A stretch of 45,260 nt of DNA, from assembly GCF_001699815.1 (NCBI RefSeq), contig NZ_MCGB01000102.1, positions 1-45,260 on the forward strand, read 5' to 3'. This document shows positions 6,541 to 14,342 of the stretch, one piece after another (position 1 is the first letter of the stretch; each line of letters opens with the position of its first letter). The notes beneath the pieces were generated by a model. It was given only the letters and a program-made list of their open reading frames with translations, made no database searches and was not told where the DNA came from. The translations under genes and the position numbers were made by a program. The DNA comes from Ralstonia pickettii (lineage in GTDB: Bacteria > Pseudomonadota > Gammaproteobacteria > Burkholderiales > Burkholderiaceae).

Positions 6541-6544
6541 CGCA
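6515..6544. repeat. Perfect 13-bp inverted repeat with 4-base loop at the array end
   Basis: Arms TGCGGTGAGTCTG (6515-6527) and CAGACTCACCGCA (6532-6544) enclose GAGT. The last two units of the phased array form this hairpin. The partial string CAGACTCACCG also occurs at 6454-6464 in the array. It is not followed by a T-run, so terminator function is unlikely. Confidence 0.85.
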
Positions 6545-6972
6545 CACTTTCAACGCTTTCCGCTAAACACCGAACCTTTCTGAAACTCGTGACCATGTTG
6601 GCCGGCTTGGCAAGCATGGCGCTCATGGCTACCGCTAGTGCTGCCAGGCTGTCCGTGATCGACAGATGCCTGTGCTGCGCTCCTTAGAGCGTGCTTCGTA
6701 TTGACGGCAAGGGGAGTTCGCAGCATGCCTGCGCGTCGTGTCACTTGCGCAAGCGACTGAGATGGTGGATCGTAGTATTTTGATGCTGCCGCCGGACGAA
6801 GGCAGTGGCGCACCGGTCGAGATTCACAGTGCCCCGCAACTTGATTGCGAGCGACGCGGGTTCAAGCCGGACTACTGATCAGCTGCCTACGAATCTGACC
6901 GCTCGCCGGCGGCAATCGGGGACACGATCCGCGCATGGTCGACTATCGCTTCGGGCAAGTTTAGGAACTTGT

Positions 6973-7152
6973 ATGAGTGCACCCACCAACACCAAGAAGC
7001 TGGCGGCGACTGCCGCGCCGAAGGTCGTGGTCCGCCGGTCGGCCAAGCGCGTCATCGTTACCCGAGAGATGATGCGCCAACTGCGCGCCAATGCGAGGGG
7101 GTCCACCCGCGCCGACTTCCCCGAACTGCCAGAGTGGCGGCGCAAAGGGTGA
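6973..7152 (+). CDS. Small basic hypothetical protein
   Basis: 59 residues beginning MSAPTNTKKLAATAAPK, with AGGA eight bases before the ATG at 6973. Strongly basic N-terminal half, then KRVIVTREMMRQLRANARG and a proline-containing end. No family recognised. It could be a small DNA-binding protein. The frame is open further upstream to 6805 but without a ribosome site. Moderate to low confidence that it is expressed. Confidence 0.4.
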   Translation: MSAPTNTKKLAATAAPKVVVRRSAKRVIVTREMMRQLRANARGSTRADFPELPEWRRKG

Positions 7153-7393
7153 TAACGCCGCACACACCAGCAAACGGGCCGCCAGGCTCGTTGGGGCTCA
7201 TACGTGAGCTGCTATGGGAGTCAAACAGCGCAACGGTTACCGACTGATGCCCGAAATCAGATTCACTAAAGGCGCCGCATAGGGGCACGGGTCAGACGGA
7301 CGAAGCTCGCAGCCAACTTGGCCAAGATCCGACTGATATGTGAGCTGTTTTGGGAGTCTAGGGCACGGCTGGGCGGGGGATGGTCGCGCCATA

Positions 7394-7408
7394 CTTTTGC
7401 TGCAAAAG
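7394..7408. repeat. 15-bp palindrome, copy 1
   Basis: CTTTTGCTGCAAAAG, a perfect palindrome around a central T. The same 15 bases recur at 7749-7763 and at 15255-15269. Confidence 0.8.
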
Positions 7409-7748
7409 ATCGAGTCATGTTTTTGCGCATGGCCGAACTTGCGGTCGAACGTAGCTCGGAAACGCCGAGATCCCGATAGATAAGTGTTGGACCTCGCTAG
7501 ATGGAACGGGCTTGGTGTTCAGTTGTGGCGGAGAGGCAATCCACGCGGATAGCTTCGCCGGCCGAAATATGGGAGTCGAGCAGTGCGTCGGTTACCGACT
7601 AATGCCGGCAATCAGATCCGGAAAGGGCGTCGCATTTGAGGATGAGGCAGGCTGACGACGCTCGCCGCCAACCTGGCCAGGACTCGACTGATATGTGAGC
7701 TGTTTTGGGAGTCTAGGGCACGGCTGGGCGGGGGATGGTCGCGCCATA

Positions 7749-7763
7749 CTTTTGCTGCAAAAG
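7749..7763. repeat. 15-bp palindrome, copy 2
   Basis: Identical to the site at 7394-7408, in the second unit of the 355-bp tandem repeat. Confidence 0.8.
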
Positions 7764-8146
7764 ATCGCGCCATGTTTCTGCGCATGGCCGAACTTGCGGT
7801 CGAACTTAGCTCGGAGATGCCGAGATCCAGCTTGCTCAGTGCTGAACCTTGCGAGACGGAACAGACTTGGTATTCAGGTATGGCGATGAGGCAATCCACG
7901 CGGATCGCTTAGCCGGCTGAAAAATGGTTCATCTCCGATTTTCGGGGAGCGCCAGTCCGACAGCCGAGTTCGGCCACTCACAGCCGCTCGGCAAGGGACT
8001 ATCGTATGACCCTTGGCAGATAAGCTGACCTCGGGCTCCAGGGGTGGAGGTGGCGGGAAGGCCCCGCAGGGCCGGCGCGGCGTGCTTGGACGTACCACGG
8101 CCACCCGCGCCTCGGACCTAGGAGGCGACTTGTTCGCTGACACGGG

Positions 8147-8935
8147 TCAAGATTCGTCCCGGCAGAAGTCGAGCTTTTGCGCTACCGGAAGGATGCCGTG
8201 CTGCTCCAGCATCCCATAGACTGGCTCGATAGTTAGGACGGCCATGTAGCCGAGCTGCTCGGGCTCCCCGTTCTTACACAGTGCCTGGGTGACAACCCCC
8301 AGCGCTGCAGTGCCGCCATCGGGATTTGCCTCGTCATAGGCGACAAGCGCCGGGCCACCGCTGAAGCCACCGCGCGCTGTCGATGAAACGATGAAATGCG
8401 GATGGGGGGAACAATAGAGATCGGTAAGGGCATTCACCTCGCCGAGACTCGCGACTAGCAGCGGCTTTTTTGTCAACTGCACCGGCGGGTAGCCGAGAAC
8501 GAGGGTCCGGTACAAAACGAGCTCATACTGGCCCATCCAGTCGTCGAGGTGACCGCCAAGCGGAATCGATCGCTTCGGGTAGGGCTCCGCAACGAAGCAC
8601 GCCAGATCGATCTCGGCGTTGGAGTGGAAGAGCGGGCCGCGCGTGATCGTGACGCTACCTTGCGGCTTCCGGTCCCAGTGCTTCGGATCTTCAAGCAGGC
8701 TCAACGCAGTCAGGTCGTCGTCGAAGCCTATCTCGCTGATGGTCCGGCCCTCTACGACATGACGGGCGGTGACGAACACGCCCTCGCCGACATGGAAACA
8801 TGTGCCAATGCCCTGCGTGCCGTGATCGTCCTCGGTGACGACGAAGGCGACGCAGCCCCTGTACGTGTTGAACGCGTCTCTGCCCCAACGCGCCGCCGGA
8901 TCGCGTAGAGATCCGACTTTCCTCTTTGCTTCCAT
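8147..8935 (-). CDS. Trypsin-like serine protease
   Basis: 262 residues from MEAKRKVGSLRDPAARWG (ATG at 8935). The S1/chymotrypsin-fold triad is visible: H59 in VTARHVV, D110 in NAEIDLACF and S192 in GGFSGGPAL. There is no signal peptide or membrane segment, so it should act in the cytoplasm, which is unusual for housekeeping bacterial S1 proteases and typical of island-borne or defence-associated ones. GGAG is about 13 bases from the ATG, rather far. The frame is open to 9154, but the added part is compositionally odd and passes through a G9 run. It stands alone on its strand. Confidence 0.85.
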   Translation of the reverse strand: MEAKRKVGSLRDPAARWGRDAFNTYRGCVAFVVTEDDHGTQGIGTCFHVGEGVFVTARHVVEGRTISEIGFDDDLTALSLLEDPKHWDRKPQGSVTITRGPLFHSNAEIDLACFVAEPYPKRSIPLGGHLDDWMGQYELVLYRTLVLGYPPVQLTKKPLLVASLGEVNALTDLYCSPHPHFIVSSTARGGFSGGPALVAYDEANPDGGTAALGVVTQALCKNGEPEQLGYMAVLTIEPVYGMLEQHGILPVAQKLDFCRDES

Positions 8936-9388
8936 GTTGTCTGTGCGTCTCCTTTGTCGCGCGGCGCAAGCATGTGCCTGCCCCACCGGTACCGCAGCGC
9001 AGCGGACGATCGCAATGCCACACACGAACGTCGGCAACGGGCTCGCTAAGCGACCTTTCGTTTCCCGGAAATCGGCGATGAACCTGAAAAATGGGGGGGG
9101 GATCCGCGCTATGCGAAGCGCGGCTGGCCGGTGCCGATCCGCCTCAACTCGCAACGTAGTGTAGCCGCCCGTTGAGCTGTGGCCAGTAGCCCAGGTACGC
9201 AGCGCGAAGGTGTTTGCGCATCGTGCACGACTGCACGGACGGCACGGCGCAATGGGCGAGTCGCACGAGAGCGGACGCGGTACAGGCGCGTGTGTGCTGG
9301 CCTCGAAACAGTAGACTCGCGCGCTGGCTCGCGGGTCAATCGCCGTATGATCTAATCTTCGGCGTTGCCATAGAGCTTTCGGCTCGGG
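8936..9388. other. Intergenic region between divergent protease and membrane-protein genes
   Basis: About 450 bp with no convincing gene. It should contain the two divergent promoters; none matches consensus well. A run of nine G at 9093-9101 lies about 160 bp upstream of the protease start. Confidence 0.5.
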
Positions 9389-10102
9389 ATGAAGACTAAG
9401 AACTTTTGGCTCAGGACGGGCCCAATAGCACTACTTACCTTGGTTGCCGTCTATGGCACGTTTGCAGGCACCAATGAGCCGGTCGTGGGCTGGCTACGGG
9501 GGACTTTGGCTGAACCATACCTCTACAAGTTGCATAGTGGAAACTCAATCCTGTTCAACATATCGGTCGGTTTCCTCAACAGCGTGGTGTTCTGGATCAT
9601 GGTGGTGGTGTACCCAGAGCGAAAACGCAACAAGGTACTTCGCGAGAATCTTCGACGCCGCTATCAGGATTTCAAGGAAAGCACTGTTCAGACGCTTTTG
9701 CATGCCGCTGGCATTTCATGTAGCACAGCAGAAGTGCGAAACCTGACGGACCACCGAAACTTCAAAGCGTTTTTTGACGCCAACGAGAAGGCGCGCTGGT
9801 ACGACGCGCTCAATGGCCTTCAAGATCAGCGCGAGCGCATAGACGACCTCTTGCTTGAAATGGAAATGCTTGCCGACGAGGTGCGCTACGTGCTCGACAA
9901 GATCAACATTGACGACGAGCACGTGCATGCGTCGTTTAAAGTGCTGTGTGCGCACATCCTCCGCTTGCGCCGTTACAGCACCTATTCATACGATCAGGTG
10001 AAGTACATCGGGCAATTCGTGTGGGGTACGCTCGCTCAATGGAGCTTCGTCGACGGCCAACTGGACGTCGATCCCATGCAAAGGCTCATCGATAGCATCT
10101 AG
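9389..10102 (+). CDS. Two-helix membrane protein with a cytoplasmic helical domain, unknown function
   Basis: 237 residues. Membrane segments at about 10-26 (PIALLTLVAVYGTF) and 53-74 (ILFNISVGFLNSVVFWIMVV) precede a charged juxtamembrane stretch (YPERKRNK) and a roughly 160-residue cytoplasmic domain rich in helices, including LEMEMLADEVRYVLDKINID. The start at 9389 has only a weak ribosome site. No family is recognised. It converges with the PIN-domain gene, leaving a 34-bp gap, and is divergent from the protease. The residue pattern suggests a membrane-anchored sensor or effector, which is only a guess. Confidence 0.7.
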   Translation: MKTKNFWLRTGPIALLTLVAVYGTFAGTNEPVVGWLRGTLAEPYLYKLHSGNSILFNISVGFLNSVVFWIMVVVYPERKRNKVLRENLRRRYQDFKESTVQTLLHAAGISCSTAEVRNLTDHRNFKAFFDANEKARWYDALNGLQDQRERIDDLLLEMEMLADEVRYVLDKINIDDEHVHASFKVLCAHILRLRRYSTYSYDQVKYIGQFVWGTLAQWSFVDGQLDVDPMQRLIDSI

Positions 10103-10136
10103 GGAAAGATCGTCCGACGTGTTCTAAGCCTTCGAC

Positions 10137-11168
10137 CTACGTGTCCAGCATGTCCCACTCGTCTCCGAGAATCCATCGGAGTGCGGACAGCTTGCCGTTT
10201 AGCATTCCCCACTCGAAGTCGCTCCACGGGCCGAGGTTGTCGATGCCCACTTCGTCCTCTGTGCGCTTCGCGGCGGCAAGCGCACGAGCCCAGACACTGT
10301 CGAGAATCTGGTCTTGACGGTAAGGGCTCCTGCTGTAGTGCTCCTCAGGCACCACCCTGGTCTTGCCTGTCTCGATCTCATGGCGAAGTGTCCAGTGGCG
10401 GTTGTACCAGACCTGCCGGAACAGTAGGTGCTCGGCTTCCAGGATCTCGCGCAGGCGCCGAGCCTCCTGCGAGTAGTTGAATTCGGAGTCGTGGTCGCCA
10501 AGCAGTTCCGGGCTGTGATCCTTCAGGAATTCGACCATCGAGATCCAGTAAGACGACCGCGGCCCTTCGAATAGATACGAGAGGTCGGTGTGCGGCTTGC
10601 GGAAGTCGTCGGTCGCATTGCTGAAGTCTTTCGTGTTGTGAGTGATGAACGCGCACGGCGCGTCGTCGGACGCCGTCGATACCACATCGACGTAGATCTC
10701 CACTAGGATGGCGTCCCCGACGCTGTTCTTCGCGCGGTGATATGGAGCCTTCTTCCCTAGCGCTCGCTCGGTGACGCGTTGCTTGACCGCATCGCTGGTC
10801 GTAAGCGCGGGAGCACGGCGCAGAAGCCTGTCGATGCGTTCTATGGTGCCACCTACCGCATCACCGTCAACGCCGATCTGATGGTCGACCTCGTTCAGGC
10901 CCGCCAACAGGTCAGCTTTGCGCCCGTCGTCTCCGAACTGGTTCACGGCCTGCCGGACTAGCCGGAAATGGGAATGCAGACCGCGGCGCGCTTCGTCGAT
11001 AATGCGCGCCTTGTTGCGGTCGAATTCGTCGAGCACCTGCTGCGGCACAATCAGTTCGACCTCGCCGTTTTTCACCAGATCTTCGAGCACGCTGATGACA
11101 GGCTGCTCCCGATAGTCCTTCGCGACGTCGAGCCAAACGCAGGTGTCGACCAAAAGCCGGATTGCCAT
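10137..11168 (-). CDS. PIN-domain protein (DUF4935-like), putative ribonuclease
   Basis: 343 residues. The N-terminal PIN fold starts MAIRLLVDTCVWLDVAKD, with acidic positions D8, E48 (VLDEFDRNK), D152/E157 (VGDAILVEIY) and D181 (THNTKDF), which together fit the metal-binding set of PIN nucleases. The C-terminal 150 residues are of unknown function and contain ILDSVWARALAAAKRTEDE and WSDFEWGMLNGKLSALRW. PIN proteins cleave RNA. Long PIN proteins of this type occur alone and in defence contexts. No antitoxin-like partner adjoins it, unlike VapC systems. Confidence 0.8.
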   Translation of the reverse strand: MAIRLLVDTCVWLDVAKDYREQPVISVLEDLVKNGEVELIVPQQVLDEFDRNKARIIDEARRGLHSHFRLVRQAVNQFGDDGRKADLLAGLNEVDHQIGVDGDAVGGTIERIDRLLRRAPALTTSDAVKQRVTERALGKKAPYHRAKNSVGDAILVEIYVDVVSTASDDAPCAFITHNTKDFSNATDDFRKPHTDLSYLFEGPRSSYWISMVEFLKDHSPELLGDHDSEFNYSQEARRLREILEAEHLLFRQVWYNRHWTLRHEIETGKTRVVPEEHYSRSPYRQDQILDSVWARALAAAKRTEDEVGIDNLGPWSDFEWGMLNGKLSALRWILGDEWDMLDT

Positions 11169-11245
11169 GCCGTTCCTCTTAGTGTGAATCCGAGAATTCT
11201 AAGTGAGGGAGAGCCTCATGCAGGCGCCGCTGGGTTGGAAATCGG

Positions 11246-11273
11246 GCGCTGGCTGGCCTCTCGCGGCCAGCGC
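11246..11273. repeat. Hairpin downstream of trbL
   Basis: Arms GCGCTGGC (11246-11253) and GCCAGCGC (11266-11273) with a 12-base loop, 40 bp beyond the trbL stop and between convergent-to-tandem units. It may end the trb transcript, although no clear U-run follows. Confidence 0.4.
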
Positions 11274-11311
11274 ACACATAGCCGCCCAAATTCGAAGAAA
11301 AATCGAACACA

Positions 11312-13084
11312 TCAGTCGTGGTGGTGGCCGCTGATAGACACGTGCGTGGTGGCCTGTTCCTGGGAAAGATGGCGGTTAGCTTCGCCCAGGCGCTCGCCGA
11401 GCGTCGGCTTCTTCGGCTGGGTCATGTGGTCGACAAGCTTTTCAAGCTTCTCTTCCAGTCTCGATGATCCAGACTCGGGCGGACCGCCAATCGCCGCGTT
11501 GGATGCTGCTCCGGCGGGGGCTTGGCTGGCCGTCTCAGGCAGCTCCGCACCATATCGCCCCGACGCCGCGTTTTTATTGCTCGATGCTGCCCCAGATCGC
11601 AGACCAAGTGATGATGGGCTTGAGCTGACCGGCATCGCTGGAGGTGCTTCAGGCACAGCCTTTGCCTGCTCGGCAGCGCTGCCCTGCAAGCTGGCCCCTG
11701 GCGCGGTCGTCGGCCCATCTGCAGAATTGCCCTGAGAGCCGGCCGGCGTGACAGTTACAGGATCGGTTGCCACAGCGCCAGCACCAGCCTCTTCTCCGAT
11801 TGCGGCACCTTTCTCCGCGCTTGGCGAGCCTAGACTATCGTTGAGGCCTCTTCCTACGCCTGACAAATCAGCCCCGTATCGCCCAGAGGCGACGCTGCTA
11901 CTCATGGATGGACTCGAAGCCGCCCCGCCTTGCTGCCTGCTGGGTGGCTGCGGTGCCGACGCACTACCTCCGGCAGGGGCGCCAGCGGACATGGCCGGCT
12001 TGGGCGTCTGAAACACAGGCGCGTCACCACCACCACTCCCCATCGAGGATGCGTTCGAGACCGAGCCGCGCCCCATCAGCTTGTCCATAAAGCCAGACAT
12101 GGATTGAGGAGCTTTTCCCGCCGCCGAGACAGCGGAGGCCCCACCAGTTGCAGCCAACGCGCCTACGGCGGCCCCTGCGGCAGCGGCTGAAGTCACGTCG
12201 TTTGCGCCTAGAGACGCCGAGCCGGCGGCGAGAGAGCTGGCAATTGAATCACTCTTGAACAACAAAAAGGCCAGCAGCAAGTACGCACCGATGGCCGCCA
12301 CAGGCGGGCCAAGGAGAGCGTCCAATCCATCCGTGATCGCCTGTTCCACCGTCATGGCGCTGAGGCTCGCTGTAAGAGCCCGGCTAACGCTGTCGAACGC
12401 GGTCATGATGACCCCCACCAGGATGATCCGGTACGCAAGCGCCAACAGCGATTTGAACGGTGCAATCCCCTGATCCCGCAGCGTTTTGAGCCCCAAGAAC
12501 GAGAAGCTCAAGGGGCTGAGCGTGGCGATAAGAGCGACTTCGAGCTGGAGCATCAAGATCTTGAGTGCGAAGTACAGGCCTACCACCAGGGTAACAATCA
12601 AGATCCAAATGACGATACTTCCCGCTGTGGCTCCAACGAGGGGAAGCGCCCCAACACCGAGCGCGAGCGCTGCGAGCTTTCCCGCCAATGCAAAAGTGTT
12701 CGTCATGATTGTCGCTGGCGTCGGGATAGTGCCAGCGAGCCCGAACATCTGATCGCCAACCGCCTGGATAAACTGCGGCCCGTTGTCGATGAGGTAGAGA
12801 ACGAAACCGACCCAGGCCACGGCGCCAACCAGCTTCGACACGGCTTTCGAAATGTCAGCCTCATCCAATAGCAGGTTGTAGTTTGTGATGAAAAATTGAA
12901 TGGTGGCGAACGCAGCAAGCCACCGGAGTCCTTGGGTGCTCAGCTTGGCAAACGCTGGCAACATCGCCTGCTTGATGATCTCAAACACACTGTCCGCGCC
13001 CAGGATGGAACTGCTTTGAGCGAAGACGCTTTGAGAAACGACCAGCAAGAGCACCAGAGTCAAAATCCTCGCCTGGTTTCTCAT
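11312..13084 (-). CDS. trbL: TrbL, inner-membrane channel component of a P-type conjugative mating pore
   Basis: 590 residues. A signal peptide or first helix (LTLVLLLVVSQSVFAQ) is followed by at least five membrane segments in residues about 50-280, the TrbL/VirB6 arrangement (for example IVIWILIVTLVVGLYFALKI and IGAYLLLAFLLF). The C-terminal 300 residues are a low-complexity A/G/S/P tail with two copies of ASGRYGA(D/E)L, ending in a charged helix and GHHHD. TrbL is the polytopic protein through which the substrate crosses the inner membrane. Gene order trbJ-trbK-trbL is as in IncP plasmids. No other trb gene lies beside it. It is the last gene of the minus-strand operon. Confidence 0.9.
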   Translation of the reverse strand: MRNQARILTLVLLLVVSQSVFAQSSSILGADSVFEIIKQAMLPAFAKLSTQGLRWLAAFATIQFFITNYNLLLDEADISKAVSKLVGAVAWVGFVLYLIDNGPQFIQAVGDQMFGLAGTIPTPATIMTNTFALAGKLAALALGVGALPLVGATAGSIVIWILIVTLVVGLYFALKILMLQLEVALIATLSPLSFSFLGLKTLRDQGIAPFKSLLALAYRIILVGVIMTAFDSVSRALTASLSAMTVEQAITDGLDALLGPPVAAIGAYLLLAFLLFKSDSIASSLAAGSASLGANDVTSAAAAGAAVGALAATGGASAVSAAGKAPQSMSGFMDKLMGRGSVSNASSMGSGGGDAPVFQTPKPAMSAGAPAGGSASAPQPPSRQQGGAASSPSMSSSVASGRYGADLSGVGRGLNDSLGSPSAEKGAAIGEEAGAGAVATDPVTVTPAGSQGNSADGPTTAPGASLQGSAAEQAKAVPEAPPAMPVSSSPSSLGLRSGAASSNKNAASGRYGAELPETASQAPAGAASNAAIGGPPESGSSRLEEKLEKLVDHMTQPKKPTLGERLGEANRHLSQEQATTHVSISGHHHD

Positions 13085-13086
13085 CG

Positions 13087-13371
13087 TCAGTTCACCTTCT
13101 TGTAGACGTAGTTGTAGTTGGTCGTGAAGCTGTCGCCATCAATAGTTGCCTCAACCGGGTACCCTTTAGGGAACTTGAATTTCAAGGTGTTTCCAGTCAC
13201 GGTGAAATCTGTCTCACCAGCAGACCCCACTAGCTTGACCTTGCCTCCACTAAACACGAATTGGGCGCCGTCCTTACCAACATACGTCCCGGAAACGGAG
13301 GCAGAACCAGACTTCTCTCCACAGCCCGCCAGGGCGGCGATGACGATGAAAATTGCGGCGATCTTGTTCAT
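13087..13371 (-). CDS. trbK: Small lipoprotein in the trbK position (candidate entry-exclusion protein)
   Basis: 94 residues from MNKIAAIFIVIAALAGCGEK (ATG at 13371). The LAGC lipobox places the lipidated cysteine at 17. The mature part is a small beta-rich domain (SGTYVGKDGAQFVFSGGKVK, then strands to KKVN). In IncP plasmids trbK sits between trbJ and trbL and encodes an entry-exclusion lipoprotein that blocks transfer into cells already carrying the plasmid. Position and lipobox support that role; the sequence itself is not clearly TrbK. A longer start at 13413 would hide the signal peptide and is rejected. Confidence 0.65.
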   Translation of the reverse strand: MNKIAAIFIVIAALAGCGEKSGSASVSGTYVGKDGAQFVFSGGKVKLVGSAGETDFTVTGNTLKFKFPKGYPVEATIDGDSFTTNYNYVYKKVN

Positions 13372-13388
13372 AGGTCTAAATCCACTAG

Positions 13389-14132
13389 TCAGTTTTGGAG
13401 AAAGCCCTTCCACTTCGGCGCAGGCGCATACTCCACCGAGGGTATCGGCCTTCCGGAAGGCCGCATAAGCCCCGTGGCGTCATCCAGCCCCTTCTGGTCC
13501 TTCGCATTCTGTGTCGCCATGTAGGTCGCCGCCGCTGTCGTTTGGGTCGCCATCATCTCTTTGAGAGACTGCAATTCTTGGATCTGGCGCACGTTGATCT
13601 GAGAGAGCGTCTGCAGGGCATCGAGATTGCCGTTGGTGGTCTGGCTCCGGTTGTAGAGGTCGGTCAGCGCAGCCTGGCTAGATGCGTAGTTGTCGCGCTG
13701 TGCCCCAACGGCGCGGAGCGCAGACTGAAGCGTGTCCGTATTGGTCTGGTGCCAGGAGGTGAACATCTTGGCGAGATTGCCCGCCGTTGGACTCTTGAAC
13801 GTTCGCGCAAAGTTCTGGTCGATCTGCGCGAGGTTGTAGCCAATGGACTGCCCGCCGTTGTAGATCGACCCAATGGTGTTGATCATCTTGCCGACATCGT
13901 CACCCAGTATCGATGTCGGGTTGGAGATCAAGTTCCGTAGCTCGGCCTCGACCTGCTTGCCCTGAAGCACATACTGCTGCACCTGCTGCTCATAGGCTTG
14001 GATGAGCTGCAGGTTGTTCAGGATTTGCGTGACTTCGGTCGAACCGCCAGTCCCCGCCACGGTGCCGGCCAAGGCCGGCGTGGCAATGGCGGCAGCAAGG
14101 ATGAAGCCTGCGATGCGCGTTTCGAGTTTCAT
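13389..14132 (-). CDS. trbJ: TrbJ, VirB5-type mating pair component
   Basis: 247 residues from MKLETRIAGFILAAAIATPA (ATG at 14132, GAGGA six bases before). A cleavable signal peptide ends at about ALAG. The mature protein is helical and glutamine-rich with coiled-coil potential (ILNNLQLIQAYEQQVQQYV at about 40-58), typical of TrbJ/VirB5 minor pilus proteins of P-type systems. In RP4 TrbJ is needed for mating-pair formation. It lies directly before the trbK-like lipoprotein gene. The upstream extension to 14213 is not supported by a ribosome site. Confidence 0.88.
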   Translation of the reverse strand: MKLETRIAGFILAAAIATPALAGTVAGTGGSTEVTQILNNLQLIQAYEQQVQQYVLQGKQVEAELRNLISNPTSILGDDVGKMINTIGSIYNGGQSIGYNLAQIDQNFARTFKSPTAGNLAKMFTSWHQTNTDTLQSALRAVGAQRDNYASSQAALTDLYNRSQTTNGNLDALQTLSQINVRQIQELQSLKEMMATQTTAAATYMATQNAKDQKGLDDATGLMRPSGRPIPSVEYAPAPKWKGFLQN

Positions 14133-14140
14133 CGTATTCC

Positions 14141-14323
14141 TCACTGGTTCAGTTGACGACGGCGAAACGGCAGGTAAACCAAGCTCGCGACAATGAGAGC
14201 GCCGCAGGGCCAAGGATTGCCCTTGAGGGCCAAGTAGACGGGGATGGCGCCAACGACAAGAACAATCGAGAAGGCCTTGGCCATTTGCGCGTGGCTCAGG
14301 GGTTTCTTGTTTGTGTTTTCCAT
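14141..14323 (-). CDS. Small two-helix membrane protein upstream of trbJ
   Basis: 60 residues, MENTNKKPLSHAQMAKAFSI at the start, with membrane segments at about 18-33 and 38-52 and a basic end (PFRRRQLNQ). Predicted as a helical hairpin with both ends in the cytoplasm. GAGG lies about nine bases before the ATG at 14323. The gene is 8 bp from trbJ and 19 bp after the KfrB-domain gene, so it belongs to the operon. TrbC/TrbD-like small membrane proteins exist in conjugation systems, but the sequence does not allow that assignment. Confidence 0.65.
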   Translation of the reverse strand: MENTNKKPLSHAQMAKAFSIVLVVGAIPVYLALKGNPWPCGALIVASLVYLPFRRRQLNQ

Positions 14324-14342
14324 TACCTAGTTCCTCTTCAGC

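Larger units (their letters stand above)
6178..6972. other. Noncoding block with candidate oriT and phased repeats
   Basis: About 800 bp without a convincing gene. The first 370 bp is densely structured: small hairpins, a candidate nic site, two tandem ACGCTGCAAA copies (6361-6380), the 11-bp-phased array and a 13-bp-stem hairpin. The remainder (6545-6972) holds nothing I can identify. Short open frames there have no ribosome sites and unusual composition. Confidence 0.7.
7211..7920. repeat. Imperfect 355-bp tandem direct repeat (two copies)
   Basis: Unit 1 is 7211-7565 and unit 2 is 7566-7920. Landmarks recur at exactly 355 bp: ATATGTGAGCTG at 7336 and 7691, CTTTTGCTGCAAAAG at 7394 and 7749, GAGGCAATCCACGCGGAT at 7533 and 7888, and GGTTACCGACT near the start of each unit. 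The centre is nearly identical while the edges have diverged, which suggests an old duplication with selection or conversion in the middle. Neither copy encodes an obvious protein. Confidence 0.85.
7153..8146. other. Noncoding kilobase dominated by a tandem duplication
   Basis: No convincing gene. Two adjacent 355-bp copies fill 7211-7920, each containing a 15-bp palindrome and a short interspersed motif. The rest (7921-8146) shows no recognisable feature. Confidence 0.7.

Noticed and set aside
6550-6813. 87-residue minus-strand open frame
   Set aside because: Odd composition, no start signal and no similarity to any family.
7874-8143. 89-residue minus-strand open frame at the end of the tandem repeat
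   Set aside because: Proline-rich shadow-type sequence without ribosome site; it starts outside and ends inside the repeat.
8935-9154. N-terminal extension of the trypsin-like protease
   Set aside because: The frame crosses a G9 run, is compositionally unlike the rest and lacks a ribosome site.
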